NCBI RefSeq assembly: GCF_900143285.1
Contig: NZ_FRDN01000010.1
Span: 124,001 to 188,000 of the forward strand
Reading direction: 5' to 3'
Length of the DNA: 64,000 nucleotides
Source of the DNA: Desulfitobacterium chlororespirans DSM 11544
GTDB lineage: Bacteria > Bacillota > Desulfitobacteriia > Desulfitobacteriales > Desulfitobacteriaceae
In this document: one piece after another, positions 26,761-35,578 of the stretch
Numbering within the stretch: position 1 is the first letter of the stretch
Layout: each line of letters begins with the position of its first letter
Program-made: the position numbers and the translations under genes
Notes under the pieces: model-generated
Database searches by the model: none
What the model saw: only the letters and a program-made list of their open reading frames with translations
Told to the model about the DNA's origin: nothing

Positions 26761-27406
26761 AGCGCACCTTCCTCTCCAACCAAGTCAAGAACAAAGACAA
26801 AGGCAACAGGATGATTAAGTAAGAAACGACCAACATCAAGAGGGATTCAACGGTCTGATAATACATCCCAATCAAATCTTTGGTAACATTCATAAGATCG
26901 AGAATAGCGATGGCTCCGAGGACGGAGGTTTCTTTGAGCAGGAAGATACAGTTGGCACCAAGGGCTGGGATGCTGAAGGAAAAAGCCTGAGGGAATACCA
27001 CATAGCGGATCAGCTGCCACCTCGAAAGCCCTAAACTCAGGCCGGATTCAATCTGGGATTTGCTCACCGCTTCCATTCCGCCGCGCAAGGCCTCAGCCAT
27101 ATAACTCCCTCCTAAAAAGGAAAGACCGAGAATCGCACAAGTTGTCTCACTTAATGTCACCCCCAGCTTCGGCAGTCCAAAATAGAGAAAGTAGACCTGG
27201 ATCAGCAAAGGGGTATTCCGGGAGAGCTCTATATACCCTCCCATGATCGTTTTTAAAAGAGGTATACGGTAATACATGATGACACTGCAGATCAGGCCAA
27301 GGAGCAGGGAGAACAGTGTCCCCCCAAAAGCCAGCTTTAAGGTAAGCCAGGCCGCTTTTTCATATAAAGGGATGTTTTGAAGAATGAATTCCCAATTTAA
27401 ATTCAT
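26741..27406 (-). CDS. Polar amino acid ABC transporter permease (first)
   Basis: 221 residues from the ATG at 27406 (AGAGAGG upstream; the frame opens at 27454 without a site). It starts MNLNWEFILQNIPLYEKAAW, typical of the family, and contains the coupling loop GLSLGLSRWQLIRYVVFPQAF. It is first in the transporter operon. It is downstream of a 10-bp-arm inverted repeat in the promoter region. Confidence 0.88.
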   Translation of the reverse strand: MNLNWEFILQNIPLYEKAAWLTLKLAFGGTLFSLLLGLICSVIMYYRIPLLKTIMGGYIELSRNTPLLIQVYFLYFGLPKLGVTLSETTCAILGLSFLGGSYMAEALRGGMEAVSKSQIESGLSLGLSRWQLIRYVVFPQAFSFSIPALGANCIFLLKETSVLGAIAILDLMNVTKDLIGMYYQTVESLLMLVVSYLIILLPLSLFLTWLERKVRYAEFGP

Positions 27407-27458
27407 GCCGGCCTCTCTTTCAGTCCATTCTGCAAAGCTTCTTTGCTCACACACATTT

Positions 27459-27500
27459 ATATAATTCCTATATATTTAGTATGACATATCGGAATTATAT
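27459..27500. promoter_or_regulatory. Inverted repeat ATATAATTCC-N22-GGAATTATAT in the ABC transporter promoter
   Basis: Perfect 10-bp arms lie 53-94 bp before the first permease start, in very AT-rich DNA. The AATTCC/GGAATT half-sites recall the symmetric operators of sulfur/cysteine regulators such as CymR, but that link is only a guess. Confidence 0.45.
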
Positions 27501-27540
27501 ATTCTGACTGTCGCTCTGTCAATCCTTAATTTTTGCCAAA

Positions 27541-27610
27541 GCAAAAAAGGAACCGACAGCTTTTGAACCGGAATAAGGTTCGCGAGATGTCAGTTCCTTT
27601 TTCTTTTTTA
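27541..27610. terminator. Strong bidirectional-looking terminator after exoA
   Basis: AAAAAAGGAACCGACA at the left and TGTCAGTTCCTTTTT at the right form a long stem, with A/T tracts on both sides and a second inner stem GAACC/GGTTC. It separates exoA from the ABC operon. Confidence 0.85.
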
Positions 27611-27659
27611 GTTGGGCCGCACACTATCTGTGGGTCAACAAACTATTAACATAGGAGAA

Positions 27660-28412
27660 TCAGAAAATTTCCAGGCCCACCGGGCAATGATCGGAGCCCA
27701 TGATCTGATCGTAGATCATAGCGTCTTTGAGCTCATTCTTCAGGCTTTCCGAGACACAAAAGTAGTCGATACGCCACCCTGCATTATTGGCCCGGGCATT
27801 GAACATATAGGACCACCAGGTGTAGGCTTCTGTTTTATCCGGGTTGAAATGGCGGAAGGTATCGATAAAGCCGTTCTTAAGAAGTTCACTGAATTTTGCC
27901 CGTTCTTCATCAGTGAAGCCGGCATTTTTGCGATTGGTTTTAGGATTTTTGAGATCGATCTCCGTATGGGCGACATTGAGATCGCCGCAAAAGATCACTG
28001 GTTTGGAGTTTTCCAGGTTTTTAAGATAACTGAGGAATTCCGCTTCCCAGATCATGCGATAATCCAAGCGGGCCAAGTCCCTTTGCGAGTTTGGGGTGTA
28101 GACCGTAACCAGGTAAAAGGTGTCGAATTCAAGGGTAATGACCCGCCCTTCCTGATCATGCTCTGCTTGGCCGATCCCATAGGACACACTCAGGGGTTCT
28201 TTTTTGGCAAAGACTGCGGTTCCGGAATAACCTTTCTTCTGAGCAAAATTCCAATAGGCATGATACCCCTCCAACTGGAAAGGGATCTGCTCTTCCTGAA
28301 GCTTGGTTTCCTGAAGGCAAAAGATATCCGCTTGCTCCTGCTGGAAAAAGTCCATAAAGCCCTTATTCAGACAAGCCCGCAGGCCATTGACATTCCATGA
28401 TATTAATTTCAT
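27660..28412 (-). CDS. exoA: Exodeoxyribonuclease III / AP endonuclease
   Basis: 250 residues from the ATG at 28412 (AGGAGAGA upstream). It is an exonuclease-endonuclease-phosphatase fold with [13 protein letters not shown], the metal Glu in FCLQETKL, the active-site [14 protein letters not shown] and the closing [11 protein letters not shown]. It repairs abasic sites and 3'-blocked ends in DNA. It is a single-gene unit. Confidence 0.93.
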   Translation of the reverse strand: MKLISWNVNGLRACLNKGFMDFFQQEQADIFCLQETKLQEEQIPFQLEGYHAYWNFAQKKGYSGTAVFAKKEPLSVSYGIGQAEHDQEGRVITLEFDTFYLVTVYTPNSQRDLARLDYRMIWEAEFLSYLKNLENSKPVIFCGDLNVAHTEIDLKNPKTNRKNAGFTDEERAKFSELLKNGFIDTFRHFNPDKTEAYTWWSYMFNARANNAGWRIDYFCVSESLKNELKDAMIYDQIMGSDHCPVGLEIF

Positions 28413-28513
28413 CCCGTTCTCTCCTCTTAATGACGTTCTTTGTGCCATTAATCCCTTTGGATTGCAGCTTATTTGGTCATTGTCTATTTATAATCAGTCT
28501 AGCTTTGTAACTA

Positions 28514-28556
28514 TAAAAAATCAAGCTTTCAGCTTCACAAGGCTGAAAGCCTGATT
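28514..28556 (-). terminator. Terminator after the M24B aminopeptidase gene
   Basis: The minus-strand arms TCAGGCTTTCAGC and GCTGAAAGCTTGA are followed by TTTTTT. It lies 29 bases after the stop. Confidence 0.88.
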
Positions 28557-28584
28557 TCAGGGTATTCATTGTGTAATTTAAGTC

Positions 28585-30357
28585 TTATCTGCCGCATTCC
28601 TGAGCCAGCCAGGCTTTTTCTTCAGCATCCAGGTAAGGCTCCAGGGTGGTGTAGACCATTTTATGATACTCATTCAGCCATGTTTGCTCTTCTTCTGTGA
28701 GGAGGCTTTGCTCCACACCCCCTAAGTCGATAGGGCAATAGGTCACAGCTTCAAAGCCCATAAATTGGCCGAATTCAGTCTCCTCGGCTTTTCTCACCAC
28801 CATCATATTCTCGGTGCGAATGCCGTGTTTCCCTTCTTTATAGATACCGGGCTCATTGGTCAGGATCATCCCTGCTTCCAGTTTTACGGTATTAGGGGTC
28901 TGGCTCAGCCGCTGGGGACCTTCATGAACATTCAAAAACATGCCCACCCCATGACCTGTACCGCATTTGTAATCCATGCCGTATTTCCAGATGGGCTGTC
29001 TGGCCAGGACATCTAAGTTCGAGCCTGTAGCACCGTAAAGGAATTTAACGGTGGCTAAGGCGATATGTCCCTTCAGCACCAAGGTAAAATCTCTTTTTTC
29101 TTCTTCAGTCAGGGGCCCTAAAACGATGGTACGGGTGATGTCCGTGGTGCCGCCGAAGTATTGACCGCCTGAATCCACCAAAAGAAATCCTTCCGCTGCC
29201 AAGGTGTAAGCTTTTTCCGGAGTGGCCTTATAGTGCATCATGGCGGCATGATCTTTATAGCCGGCAATAGTATCGAAACTCAGGCCCACACATTCCTTGT
29301 TGGCTCTCCGTAAGGTTTCCAGGGTATCTTCAGCCGAGAGTTCGGTTATTTCTTCCTTGCCCAGGGTGGTTTTAAGCCATTTGATAAAGCGGACCATCGC
29401 CACTCCGTCATGGATATTACTGGTCTTTAGGTTATCCAGTTCTATCTCATTTTTAATAGCCTTCAGCATCGTGGTGGGATTGGTTCCCTCGACCTTCTTC
29501 GCTTGAGGATGGATGGCATGGTCAAGAATTGCGTTGACGAACTCCGGATCGATAAGAACGGCATCATCCCCGCCAAGCCCCTGCAGAAGCCCGGCGACAG
29601 CGTCATAGCCTTTGATTTGGATCCCATCTCTCTCCAGCTCGGCTTTTACCGGAGCCGGAACCTTGCCCGGATCGATACATAAGGTGCACGCATCCTCGGT
29701 AACCAGGACATGAGCAATGGTCACCGGGTTGTTGGGGACATCGGCCCCCCGGATATTTAAGAGCCAGGCGATATCATCCAGGGCTGTCAGTACATGAACA
29801 TTGGCTCCCTTGCCTTTCATCTGCTGACGCAGATCATTGAGCTTCTCTACCCGGGAACGCCCCGCATAGCTTACGTCATGAACGAAGATATCCCGGGCAG
29901 GGATGGGAGGGCGATCTTGCCATAACTGCCCCACCAGATCCTGGTCGAATTTTATGGTAATTCTGCCTGCCCATTCTTTTTCCATGTCTCTAAGCTGTTT
30001 GGCCGAAAAAACATGTCCGTCCAAGCCAAGGGTGCTTCCCTCCGGTAAATTCTCTTTTAACCACTCTATATAGCTGGGCACTTGAGGGTCGGCTGCCTTG
30101 AACAAACGAATTCCTGAATTGCGGAGCTGTTGTTCCGCTTGAATGTAATAGCGGCCATCTGTCCATAAACCTGCATCCTTCAAAGTAATGACTACTGTTC
30201 CGGCGGAGCCGGTAAAGCCGGAAATCCACTGCCGGCTTTTAAAATGGTCGGCGACATATTCGCTGAGATGGGAGTCGGAGCTGGGAATAATATAGGCAGC
30301 CAGGCCATTATCCGTCATCAGCTTTCTGAGCTCGGCAACCCGCCCTTGAATGTCCAT
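28585..30357 (-). CDS. Xaa-Pro aminopeptidase, M24B family, long form
   Basis: 590 residues, the three-domain form otherwise typical of eukaryotic-type aminopeptidase P. The catalytic domain starts near residue 310. The metal ligands are the two Asp in LLVDSGGQYFGGTTDIT, the His in GTGHGVGMFLNVHEGP and the Glu residues in ILTNEPGIY and IRTENMM. It removes N-terminal residues preceding proline from cytoplasmic peptides. It is monocistronic with its own terminator. Confidence 0.9.
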   Translation of the reverse strand: MDIQGRVAELRKLMTDNGLAAYIIPSSDSHLSEYVADHFKSRQWISGFTGSAGTVVITLKDAGLWTDGRYYIQAEQQLRNSGIRLFKAADPQVPSYIEWLKENLPEGSTLGLDGHVFSAKQLRDMEKEWAGRITIKFDQDLVGQLWQDRPPIPARDIFVHDVSYAGRSRVEKLNDLRQQMKGKGANVHVLTALDDIAWLLNIRGADVPNNPVTIAHVLVTEDACTLCIDPGKVPAPVKAELERDGIQIKGYDAVAGLLQGLGGDDAVLIDPEFVNAILDHAIHPQAKKVEGTNPTTMLKAIKNEIELDNLKTSNIHDGVAMVRFIKWLKTTLGKEEITELSAEDTLETLRRANKECVGLSFDTIAGYKDHAAMMHYKATPEKAYTLAAEGFLLVDSGGQYFGGTTDITRTIVLGPLTEEEKRDFTLVLKGHIALATVKFLYGATGSNLDVLARQPIWKYGMDYKCGTGHGVGMFLNVHEGPQRLSQTPNTVKLEAGMILTNEPGIYKEGKHGIRTENMMVVRKAEETEFGQFMGFEAVTYCPIDLGGVEQSLLTEEEQTWLNEYHKMVYTTLEPYLDAEEKAWLAQECGR

Positions 30358-30415
30358 GTTTTTACCTCACTTGCGCTGTAATTTTGGGAAATTTCACTAT
30401 TAAATAGTGATGAGA

Positions 30416-31009
30416 CTAAATATTGATGAGGCGTTTGGCCTCGGCCATAGCGGTGACGATATCATACATATTGGCCACCTGGCCTACTGCCAGTTGCTTG
30501 GTAATGCCATAATAGTTCAGGCAGGTACCGCAGGTTTGAATGATGGTTCCTTGAGCCGCCATGGCTTTTAAATCTTCTATACTGTTAGAGTCCTTACTGG
30601 TCAGATGGGCTCCGGAATTAAAGAAGAGAAGGCGGGCAGGCGGCGGGGTCAGCTCTCTGAGGGAATAGATAAAACCTTTGAGGAGAATTCGTCCCAGTTC
30701 TTCGCTGCCTTCTCCCATGGTGTTCCGTCCGATGGCGACCACCAGGCCTGAATCTTCCGCCGTTCCGGAGGTTTCAACAGCACAGCCTTCTCCGGCAACA
30801 ATGGTGACTTCAATGACGCCGTTGTCTTTTTCCAGATACTCAGCCTGATATCCCATGCCTTCGGCCATCTTTTGCAGATTTTGCCGCGATATGTCGTTAT
30901 CCACCAGTACGGTCACGACTCCCCCTGCTTCGCCCAATTCTGCCAAGGCTTTCTTGGCACGAATCACGGGAATAGGGCACACTTGTCCCAGAGCATCGAT
31001 GGTTATCAT
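30416..31009 (-). CDS. yedF: YedF-like selenium metabolism protein (TusA-like plus DsrE-like)
   Basis: 197 residues. Residues 1-70 are a TusA/SirA-like domain with the CP motif in ALGQVCPIPVIRAKKAL. The rest is a DsrE-like domain with a Cys pair in IQTCGTCLNYYG. This two-domain form is the selenium-associated YedF subfamily and lies 170 bases downstream of selD on the same strand. It is thought to handle sulfur or selenium in a reactive form, but the exact step is not established. Confidence 0.85.
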   Translation of the reverse strand: MITIDALGQVCPIPVIRAKKALAELGEAGGVVTVLVDNDISRQNLQKMAEGMGYQAEYLEKDNGVIEVTIVAGEGCAVETSGTAEDSGLVVAIGRNTMGEGSEELGRILLKGFIYSLRELTPPPARLLFFNSGAHLTSKDSNSIEDLKAMAAQGTIIQTCGTCLNYYGITKQLAVGQVANMYDIVTAMAEAKRLINI

Positions 31010-31160
31010 TAAATCGTCCTCCTTATCTAAATCCGCAGGCTAAGCCGGCGGTGTTTTAATATTGTCAGGCTGCCATGCTGCTTTAGGTTATCACTGATGA
31101 TTCAAATTTATGTTCATTGTGCTGATCTCTCGGAAAACAAGGCGGGGCAGAATGAAAAGC

Positions 31161-31182
31161 GGGACCTGTCCCCTTGATTCAC
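31161..31182. repeat. REP-like half element at the selD stop
   Basis: GGGACCTGTCCCC followed by TTGATTCAC repeats words from the element at 19323-19431. It overlaps the selD stop codon. Confidence 0.45.
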
Positions 31183-32201
31183 CTTAGAAGAATGGGGAGA
31201 GCCTGGCGGGAAACAACTTCTCCGATCAGTGCTGCTTGGGGCTCTGCCTCCTGTATAGCACGCAAAGCCTCCTGGGCGCAATCTCCGGGCACACTGAGCA
31301 GCAGCCCTCCCGAGGTCTGGGGATCGAGCATCAGCTCCTGTAACGGAAAGGGAATATCTTTAAATTCCACCGCTCCCTCCATAAAGTTGCGATTGCGCTG
31401 ACCGGCTGCGGTCAGCAGATATCCTTGGGCATAAGTATATGCTTGAGCAATATAAGGCAGCTCCGAAGGGTGAAGCACAATGGTCGTGGACCCTCCGGCC
31501 ATCTCCCGGGCGTGGGCAAGAAGCCCAAAGCCGGTGATATCCGTACAGGCATGAATGGGAAAGTCGCGGGCTTTTTCAGCCGCATATTTATTGAGACGCT
31601 GCATGGAAGCCAGGGCCGCCTCTATAGCCTCTGCTTCCGCCATTTCTCCCCGCAGGGCAGCCATGACAATGCCAACCCCCAGGGGTTTGGTGAGAATCAA
31701 CCGGTCCCCGGGCTGGGGGGTATTGTTCTTCCAGATTCTCCGGGGATCAAGCCGCCCTGTGACCGCCAGGCCATATTTGGGCTCCCGATCATAGATGGAA
31801 TGCCCCCCACAGAGAACGGCTCCCGCTTCCTGGAGCTTCTCCGCTCCTCCTGCCAAGATCTCCCCTAAGTCCTGGATGTCCTCCCGCTCAGGATAGCAGA
31901 CAAGGTTCAGAGCAAAAAGGGGGGCTCCTCCCATGGCATAGACATCACTTAAGGCATTAGCTGCGGCAATGCGCCCAAAGGTCCGCGGGTCCTCTACCAT
32001 AGGTGTAAAGAAATCCACGGTAGAAACGATGGCTGTATCTTCATTTATCTGGTAAACCGCCGCATCGTCTGAAGCATCAAAGCCTACCAAAAGCTGAGGA
32101 TCCTGAAAAACCGGCAAACCGGAAAGAACTTTGGATAATTCACCAGGCCCGATTTTAGCTCCGCATCCTCCTGTGGTACAGCTTGATAAAAAAGACTTCA
32201 T
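31179..32201 (-). CDS. selD: Selenide, water dikinase (cysteine form)
   Basis: 340 residues. It makes selenophosphate from selenide and ATP for selenoproteins. The N-terminal active-site loop is TTGGCGAKIGPGELSK. The catalytic position is Cys (TGC codon), not selenocysteine. ATP-binding motifs DDAAVY and NALSDVYAMGG are present. The gene has an AAAGGAGA site. It implies a working selenium pathway, although no selenoprotein or selAB is seen in the window. Confidence 0.92.
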   Translation of the reverse strand: MKSFLSSCTTGGCGAKIGPGELSKVLSGLPVFQDPQLLVGFDASDDAAVYQINEDTAIVSTVDFFTPMVEDPRTFGRIAAANALSDVYAMGGAPLFALNLVCYPEREDIQDLGEILAGGAEKLQEAGAVLCGGHSIYDREPKYGLAVTGRLDPRRIWKNNTPQPGDRLILTKPLGVGIVMAALRGEMAEAEAIEAALASMQRLNKYAAEKARDFPIHACTDITGFGLLAHAREMAGGSTTIVLHPSELPYIAQAYTYAQGYLLTAAGQRNRNFMEGAVEFKDIPFPLQELMLDPQTSGGLLLSVPGDCAQEALRAIQEAEPQAALIGEVVSRQALPILLR

Positions 32202-32223
32202 CTGCTGAATATCTCCTTTCCGT

Positions 32224-32281
32224 GCCTAGTACTCTGTAACACCTAATTCCTCATCGTTTTAAGTATTACAGAGTATTAGGC
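32224..32281. repeat. 58-bp element with 16-bp inverted arms upstream of selD
   Basis: GCCTAGTACTCTGTAA (32224-32239) pairs with TTACAGAGTATTAGGC (32266-32281) with one mismatch. The word AGTACTCTGTAA recurs at 41147-41158, next to the stop of a CoA transferase gene. The rest of the gap to 32489 is AT-rich, with a possible promoter for the plus-strand lipoprotein. Confidence 0.6.
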
Positions 32282-32489
32282 AAGAATTCTTCTTCTATCA
32301 TAACGCTTTCATTTGATTTATGCCAGATTAAGCCGTATATAAAAATAGAGAAGCCACGGAAGCGGCTTCATCTTTTTCAAACTATTAAAAATATAGCGCC
32401 TAATAGGCAGGAAAATAGTATAAAAAATCGAAAACCTAGATAGCCGAAGCTCTTGATAGAAGCGCATAAGATTGAAGGAGTGAATTATT

Positions 32490-33008
32490 TTGCTAAAAAA
32501 GAAAATCATTACAGCATTTTTCTTGGTAATGGTCGTAACATTAACCGGTTGTTCTTTCGGCTCCAATCAAGTATTCACTGTGGAGGGTCTCGCTCAGGAA
32601 AAGAATTTTTCTGTAGGTGAGTTAAACAAAAATTATCTGCTGGACCACCAATACAAGCATAAGGACGGAACCTTTATGTCTATAAATCTGACCGATATAC
32701 ACACCGAAGACGAGATTGTCCTGACGGATACTACCCTTCAGCACTCAGTTGTACTGACCAGCGCCGACTCTTTAGGGCACACCAAGGAAGCTTTGAACGA
32801 CGCCCTGTTTTTTGAGCTTTATACCAATAAAGGCCGGAAAGCAAATCTTGATCTGCGCGTGTTCATGATCGAAGATGCTGAAGGCAAGAGCGAGATCATT
32901 TTGAACTGTGAGAAATTTGATATGACTTTATATGATTATCTCGTAATTGGTCCTGTGGAAGAGGCCGGCAATCAGCGCTTGCTCTTTGCTATCAAGCAAG
33001 AAGCCTAA
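32490..33008 (+). CDS. Small uncharacterised lipoprotein
   Basis: 172 residues from a TTG at 32490 with GAAGGAG 9 bases upstream. The signal peptide ends in VVTLTGC (Cys21). The mature part is mixed alpha/beta and polar (EKNFSVGELNKNYLLDHQ, FMSINLTDIHTEDEIVL), with no family I recognise. It is one of few plus-strand genes. Its stop overlaps the end of the convergent histidine kinase gene by 4 bases, so the two mRNAs would be antisense at their tails. It may be an envelope component related to the Msr region, but that is only positional. Confidence 0.7.
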   Translation: MLKKKIITAFFLVMVVTLTGCSFGSNQVFTVEGLAQEKNFSVGELNKNYLLDHQYKHKDGTFMSINLTDIHTEDEIVLTDTTLQHSVVLTSADSLGHTKEALNDALFFELYTNKGRKANLDLRVFMIEDAEGKSEIILNCEKFDMTLYDYLVIGPVEEAGNQRLLFAIKQEA

Positions 33009-34738
33009 GCGACAGGCAGTTTCGTTTTTAACCGCAGGATGATCGTAACCCCTTGTCCCGGGCGGTTAGCGATAGATAGGCCATAGTCTTCTCCATAATA
33101 GAGCCGGATCCTCTCTTCCACGTTTTTCAGGCCCACACCACCGAGCCGGAGGGGATCTTTTCCTTTCTCCATGTCCTCAAATCCCCCGCCATTATCCTCA
33201 ACGGATAAAAACAGCTCATCCTTCTCCCCTTTTCGGGCAGTGATGCGGATCATTCCTCCCCCTGGCATTTTACGAATGCCATGATAGATAGCGTTTTCCA
33301 CTAAGGGCTGGAGAAAGATTTTAGGTATGCTTATATCCATTAAACCATCCTCTGCCTGAATCTCGTAGGACAATTTATCCTGATAGCGCTCTTTCTGAAT
33401 AAACAAGTACTGACGTACATGATCCAGTTCATCCCGAACGGTGGTGGTTTCGCTGCCTCCACGCAAGGATAGCCGGAAAAAGCGCGCCATGGCTTTACTC
33501 ACGGATATAACTCGCTCTGTATTACCGAATTCGGCCAACCAGACAATGGTATCCAAGGTATTGTACAGAAAATGAGGATTGATCTGGCTATAAAGAGTCT
33601 TTAATTCACTGGCACGTAAAAACTGTTCCTTACTCCTGATTTCGTTCATCAGCTCCTGAATACGATCCAGCATGGAGAGAAAATGGGTGGATAGGCTGGC
33701 GATCTCAGCACTACCTACGACAGATACTTCTGTAGCCAATGACCCTTTTTCCACCTCTTCCATAGCTTTCTCCAATTGGCGGATGGGCCGGGCTACGCTG
33801 CTCGCATAGATAGCACTGCTCCCAAAGGCTGCCAAAAGGAGGACTGAGCCGAGCACAACCAACACGATCATGATCTCCGCTTCCATGCGCTTGACCCCAT
33901 CCAGGGAAGCCACACCAACCAAGACCCAATCACTGTTGTTTAAGTCATAGCGATGGGTAAGCTTATATTCCCGGGAAAGTTCATTGCCTTCCATCTCCAG
34001 CATGTCTATGAGCTCTAAGCGTTTTTCTTCCTGACTGAAGTACTCCGGATTAGGATGGTAGACCACGCGCTGACTTTGATTAAGAATATAGGAGTAGCCC
34101 TCTTGCCCTAGATTCATATCCTTCAAAATGGATTCGATGGCATCATATTTGAGATCAATACGCAACACGCCAAGGTGTTTCTTCTTCTCATCGGTAAGCT
34201 CCCGTCCTAGGGAAATGACCCAATTGTCCTTGTCCATAGAAAACTCCTGCATTCTTGCGGAGGTAAGGATGGGCATAGTACTCCCCAGTGCCTCCTGATA
34301 CCACTCCTGATCCTGAATGTCCCCTGAATAATGCATCTCTAAATTCTGCTCGTTGGTAATAAGCTGCCCCTTGGCGCCGATCAGAATGATGGAGGCAATC
34401 TCAGGATTGGTGTTCAACATCCCTTGAATCATTCTCTCGATATCTCTCCGCTCATCACCGGTCAAATAGTCAGTGCCGGATTGATCGAAGTACCGATGCA
34501 CTTGAGGGCTTTCTGCCAATAGATCAGAAAGCCCTTTTAATTGATCAATATACATTTCCAATTGACGGCCGCTTTTATCGATGGCTGTAGCCGTGGTCTT
34601 GGCCACTTCCTGGCTCACAATCCTTGTGGTACTGAAGAAAAGAGCCAATCCCATCGCCCCGACAATAAACAAGCTAGCTACAAGGTAAAAGACAAGAATC
34701 TGAGTACGAATACCCCATAAACGCCAGGGTTTCATCAT
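33005..34738 (-). CDS. YesM-type sensor histidine kinase
   Basis: 577 residues. Membrane segments lie near residues 12-35 and 280-300, with a large extracytoplasmic double-Cache-like sensor between them. A HAMP domain follows, then the His-kinase box SQINPHFLYNTLDTIVW and an ATPase domain (VENAIYHGIRKMPGGG, GGVGLKNVEERI). It overlaps the response regulator by 4 bases and is the last gene of the probable msr-linked operon. The sensed signal lies outside the cell; oxidants, oxidised protein or peptides are possibilities suggested only by context. Confidence 0.88.
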   Translation of the reverse strand: MMKPWRLWGIRTQILVFYLVASLFIVGAMGLALFFSTTRIVSQEVAKTTATAIDKSGRQLEMYIDQLKGLSDLLAESPQVHRYFDQSGTDYLTGDERRDIERMIQGMLNTNPEIASIILIGAKGQLITNEQNLEMHYSGDIQDQEWYQEALGSTMPILTSARMQEFSMDKDNWVISLGRELTDEKKKHLGVLRIDLKYDAIESILKDMNLGQEGYSYILNQSQRVVYHPNPEYFSQEEKRLELIDMLEMEGNELSREYKLTHRYDLNNSDWVLVGVASLDGVKRMEAEIMIVLVVLGSVLLLAAFGSSAIYASSVARPIRQLEKAMEEVEKGSLATEVSVVGSAEIASLSTHFLSMLDRIQELMNEIRSKEQFLRASELKTLYSQINPHFLYNTLDTIVWLAEFGNTERVISVSKAMARFFRLSLRGGSETTTVRDELDHVRQYLFIQKERYQDKLSYEIQAEDGLMDISIPKIFLQPLVENAIYHGIRKMPGGGMIRITARKGEKDELFLSVEDNGGGFEDMEKGKDPLRLGGVGLKNVEERIRLYYGEDYGLSIANRPGQGVTIILRLKTKLPVA

Positions 34739-35514
34739 ATATTTCCCCCCATAGTATCCCTGTAGCTGTTAGGTGACAGGCCATAGCGCTTTTTAAAGCA
34801 AGTACTGAAGTAACTTGGATCGTCAAAACCAACTTTTTCGGCAATTTCATAGATCTTGTAAGATGTGACCAACAGCAATATCTTAGAGCGTTCCAAGCGC
34901 ATGGTTGTTAGATATTCTTGAAAAGGAATGCCAAAATTCTGTTTAAAAACTGTGCTCAGATAGCCGCTGCTTAAGTTGATTTCTTCGGCAAGACGCCCGA
35001 GGGAAAAAGCCGGCTCAGAGAGGGAATGGTTCATCACCTGAAGGATCATATCCCGATAGTGATGGTGGCCTTCATTTCCCCCATGCTCTAATTGTTTCAG
35101 GCTCGCCAAGGATTCCATAGCTCGTCTTTGCTCCGCTTTTTCTTTAAGATCATTGACTAATTTGCTCAAAAGCTCCAGGATATCGCTGCGTGAAACCGGC
35201 TTGAGCAGGTAATCGTCCACTCCCGCCTTTAAGGCTGTGACCGCATATTCAAAATAATCATAGCCGGTAATGATAGCCACCCGGATTTCCGGGTCCACGG
35301 CTTTGATTTCCCGGGCTAAATTAAGACCGTCCATGTTGGGCATGTTGATATCGGCCAGCACAATATCCGGGCGCTTTTCCTTTACAATATCCAGCGCCCG
35401 CGCACCATCTTCGGCTTCATAAACTTCACTGATGCTCTGTTCCTGGAAGTTAATGAGCTGTTTGATACCTTGGCGGATTATGGGCTCATCATCAACAATC
35501 AGCAGTTTATACAT
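34735..35514 (-). CDS. YesN-type response regulator with AraC HTH
   Basis: 259 residues from the ATG at 35514 (MYKLLIVDDEPIIRQG; a GTG at 35532 is an alternative). The receiver has the acidic pair DDE and the phospho-Asp in IVLADINMPNMDGL, then LKAGVDDYLLKPVSR. The C-terminal 100 residues are an AraC-type double HTH (SSGYLSTVFKQNFG, VGFDDPSYFSTCFKKRYG). It starts 64 bases after msrAB and is on the same strand, so it probably controls that gene and the Met-rich lipoprotein. Confidence 0.88.
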   Translation of the reverse strand: MYKLLIVDDEPIIRQGIKQLINFQEQSISEVYEAEDGARALDIVKEKRPDIVLADINMPNMDGLNLAREIKAVDPEIRVAIITGYDYFEYAVTALKAGVDDYLLKPVSRSDILELLSKLVNDLKEKAEQRRAMESLASLKQLEHGGNEGHHHYRDMILQVMNHSLSEPAFSLGRLAEEINLSSGYLSTVFKQNFGIPFQEYLTTMRLERSKILLLVTSYKIYEIAEKVGFDDPSYFSTCFKKRYGLSPNSYRDTMGGNI

Positions 35515-35578
35515 GATCTTTTGAACCCTCACTTTCCCGCCAACAGCCTGAATTTGACAATTCCACAGCCTGAAGATA

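Noticed and set aside
27612-28400. Plus-strand 262-aa open frame opposite exoA
   Set aside because: It is the complement of a clearly conserved exonuclease III gene, has no ribosome binding site and resembles no family.
31179-32201. Selenocysteine in SelD
   Set aside because: The active-site codon is TGC and no in-frame TGA is present near the N terminus.
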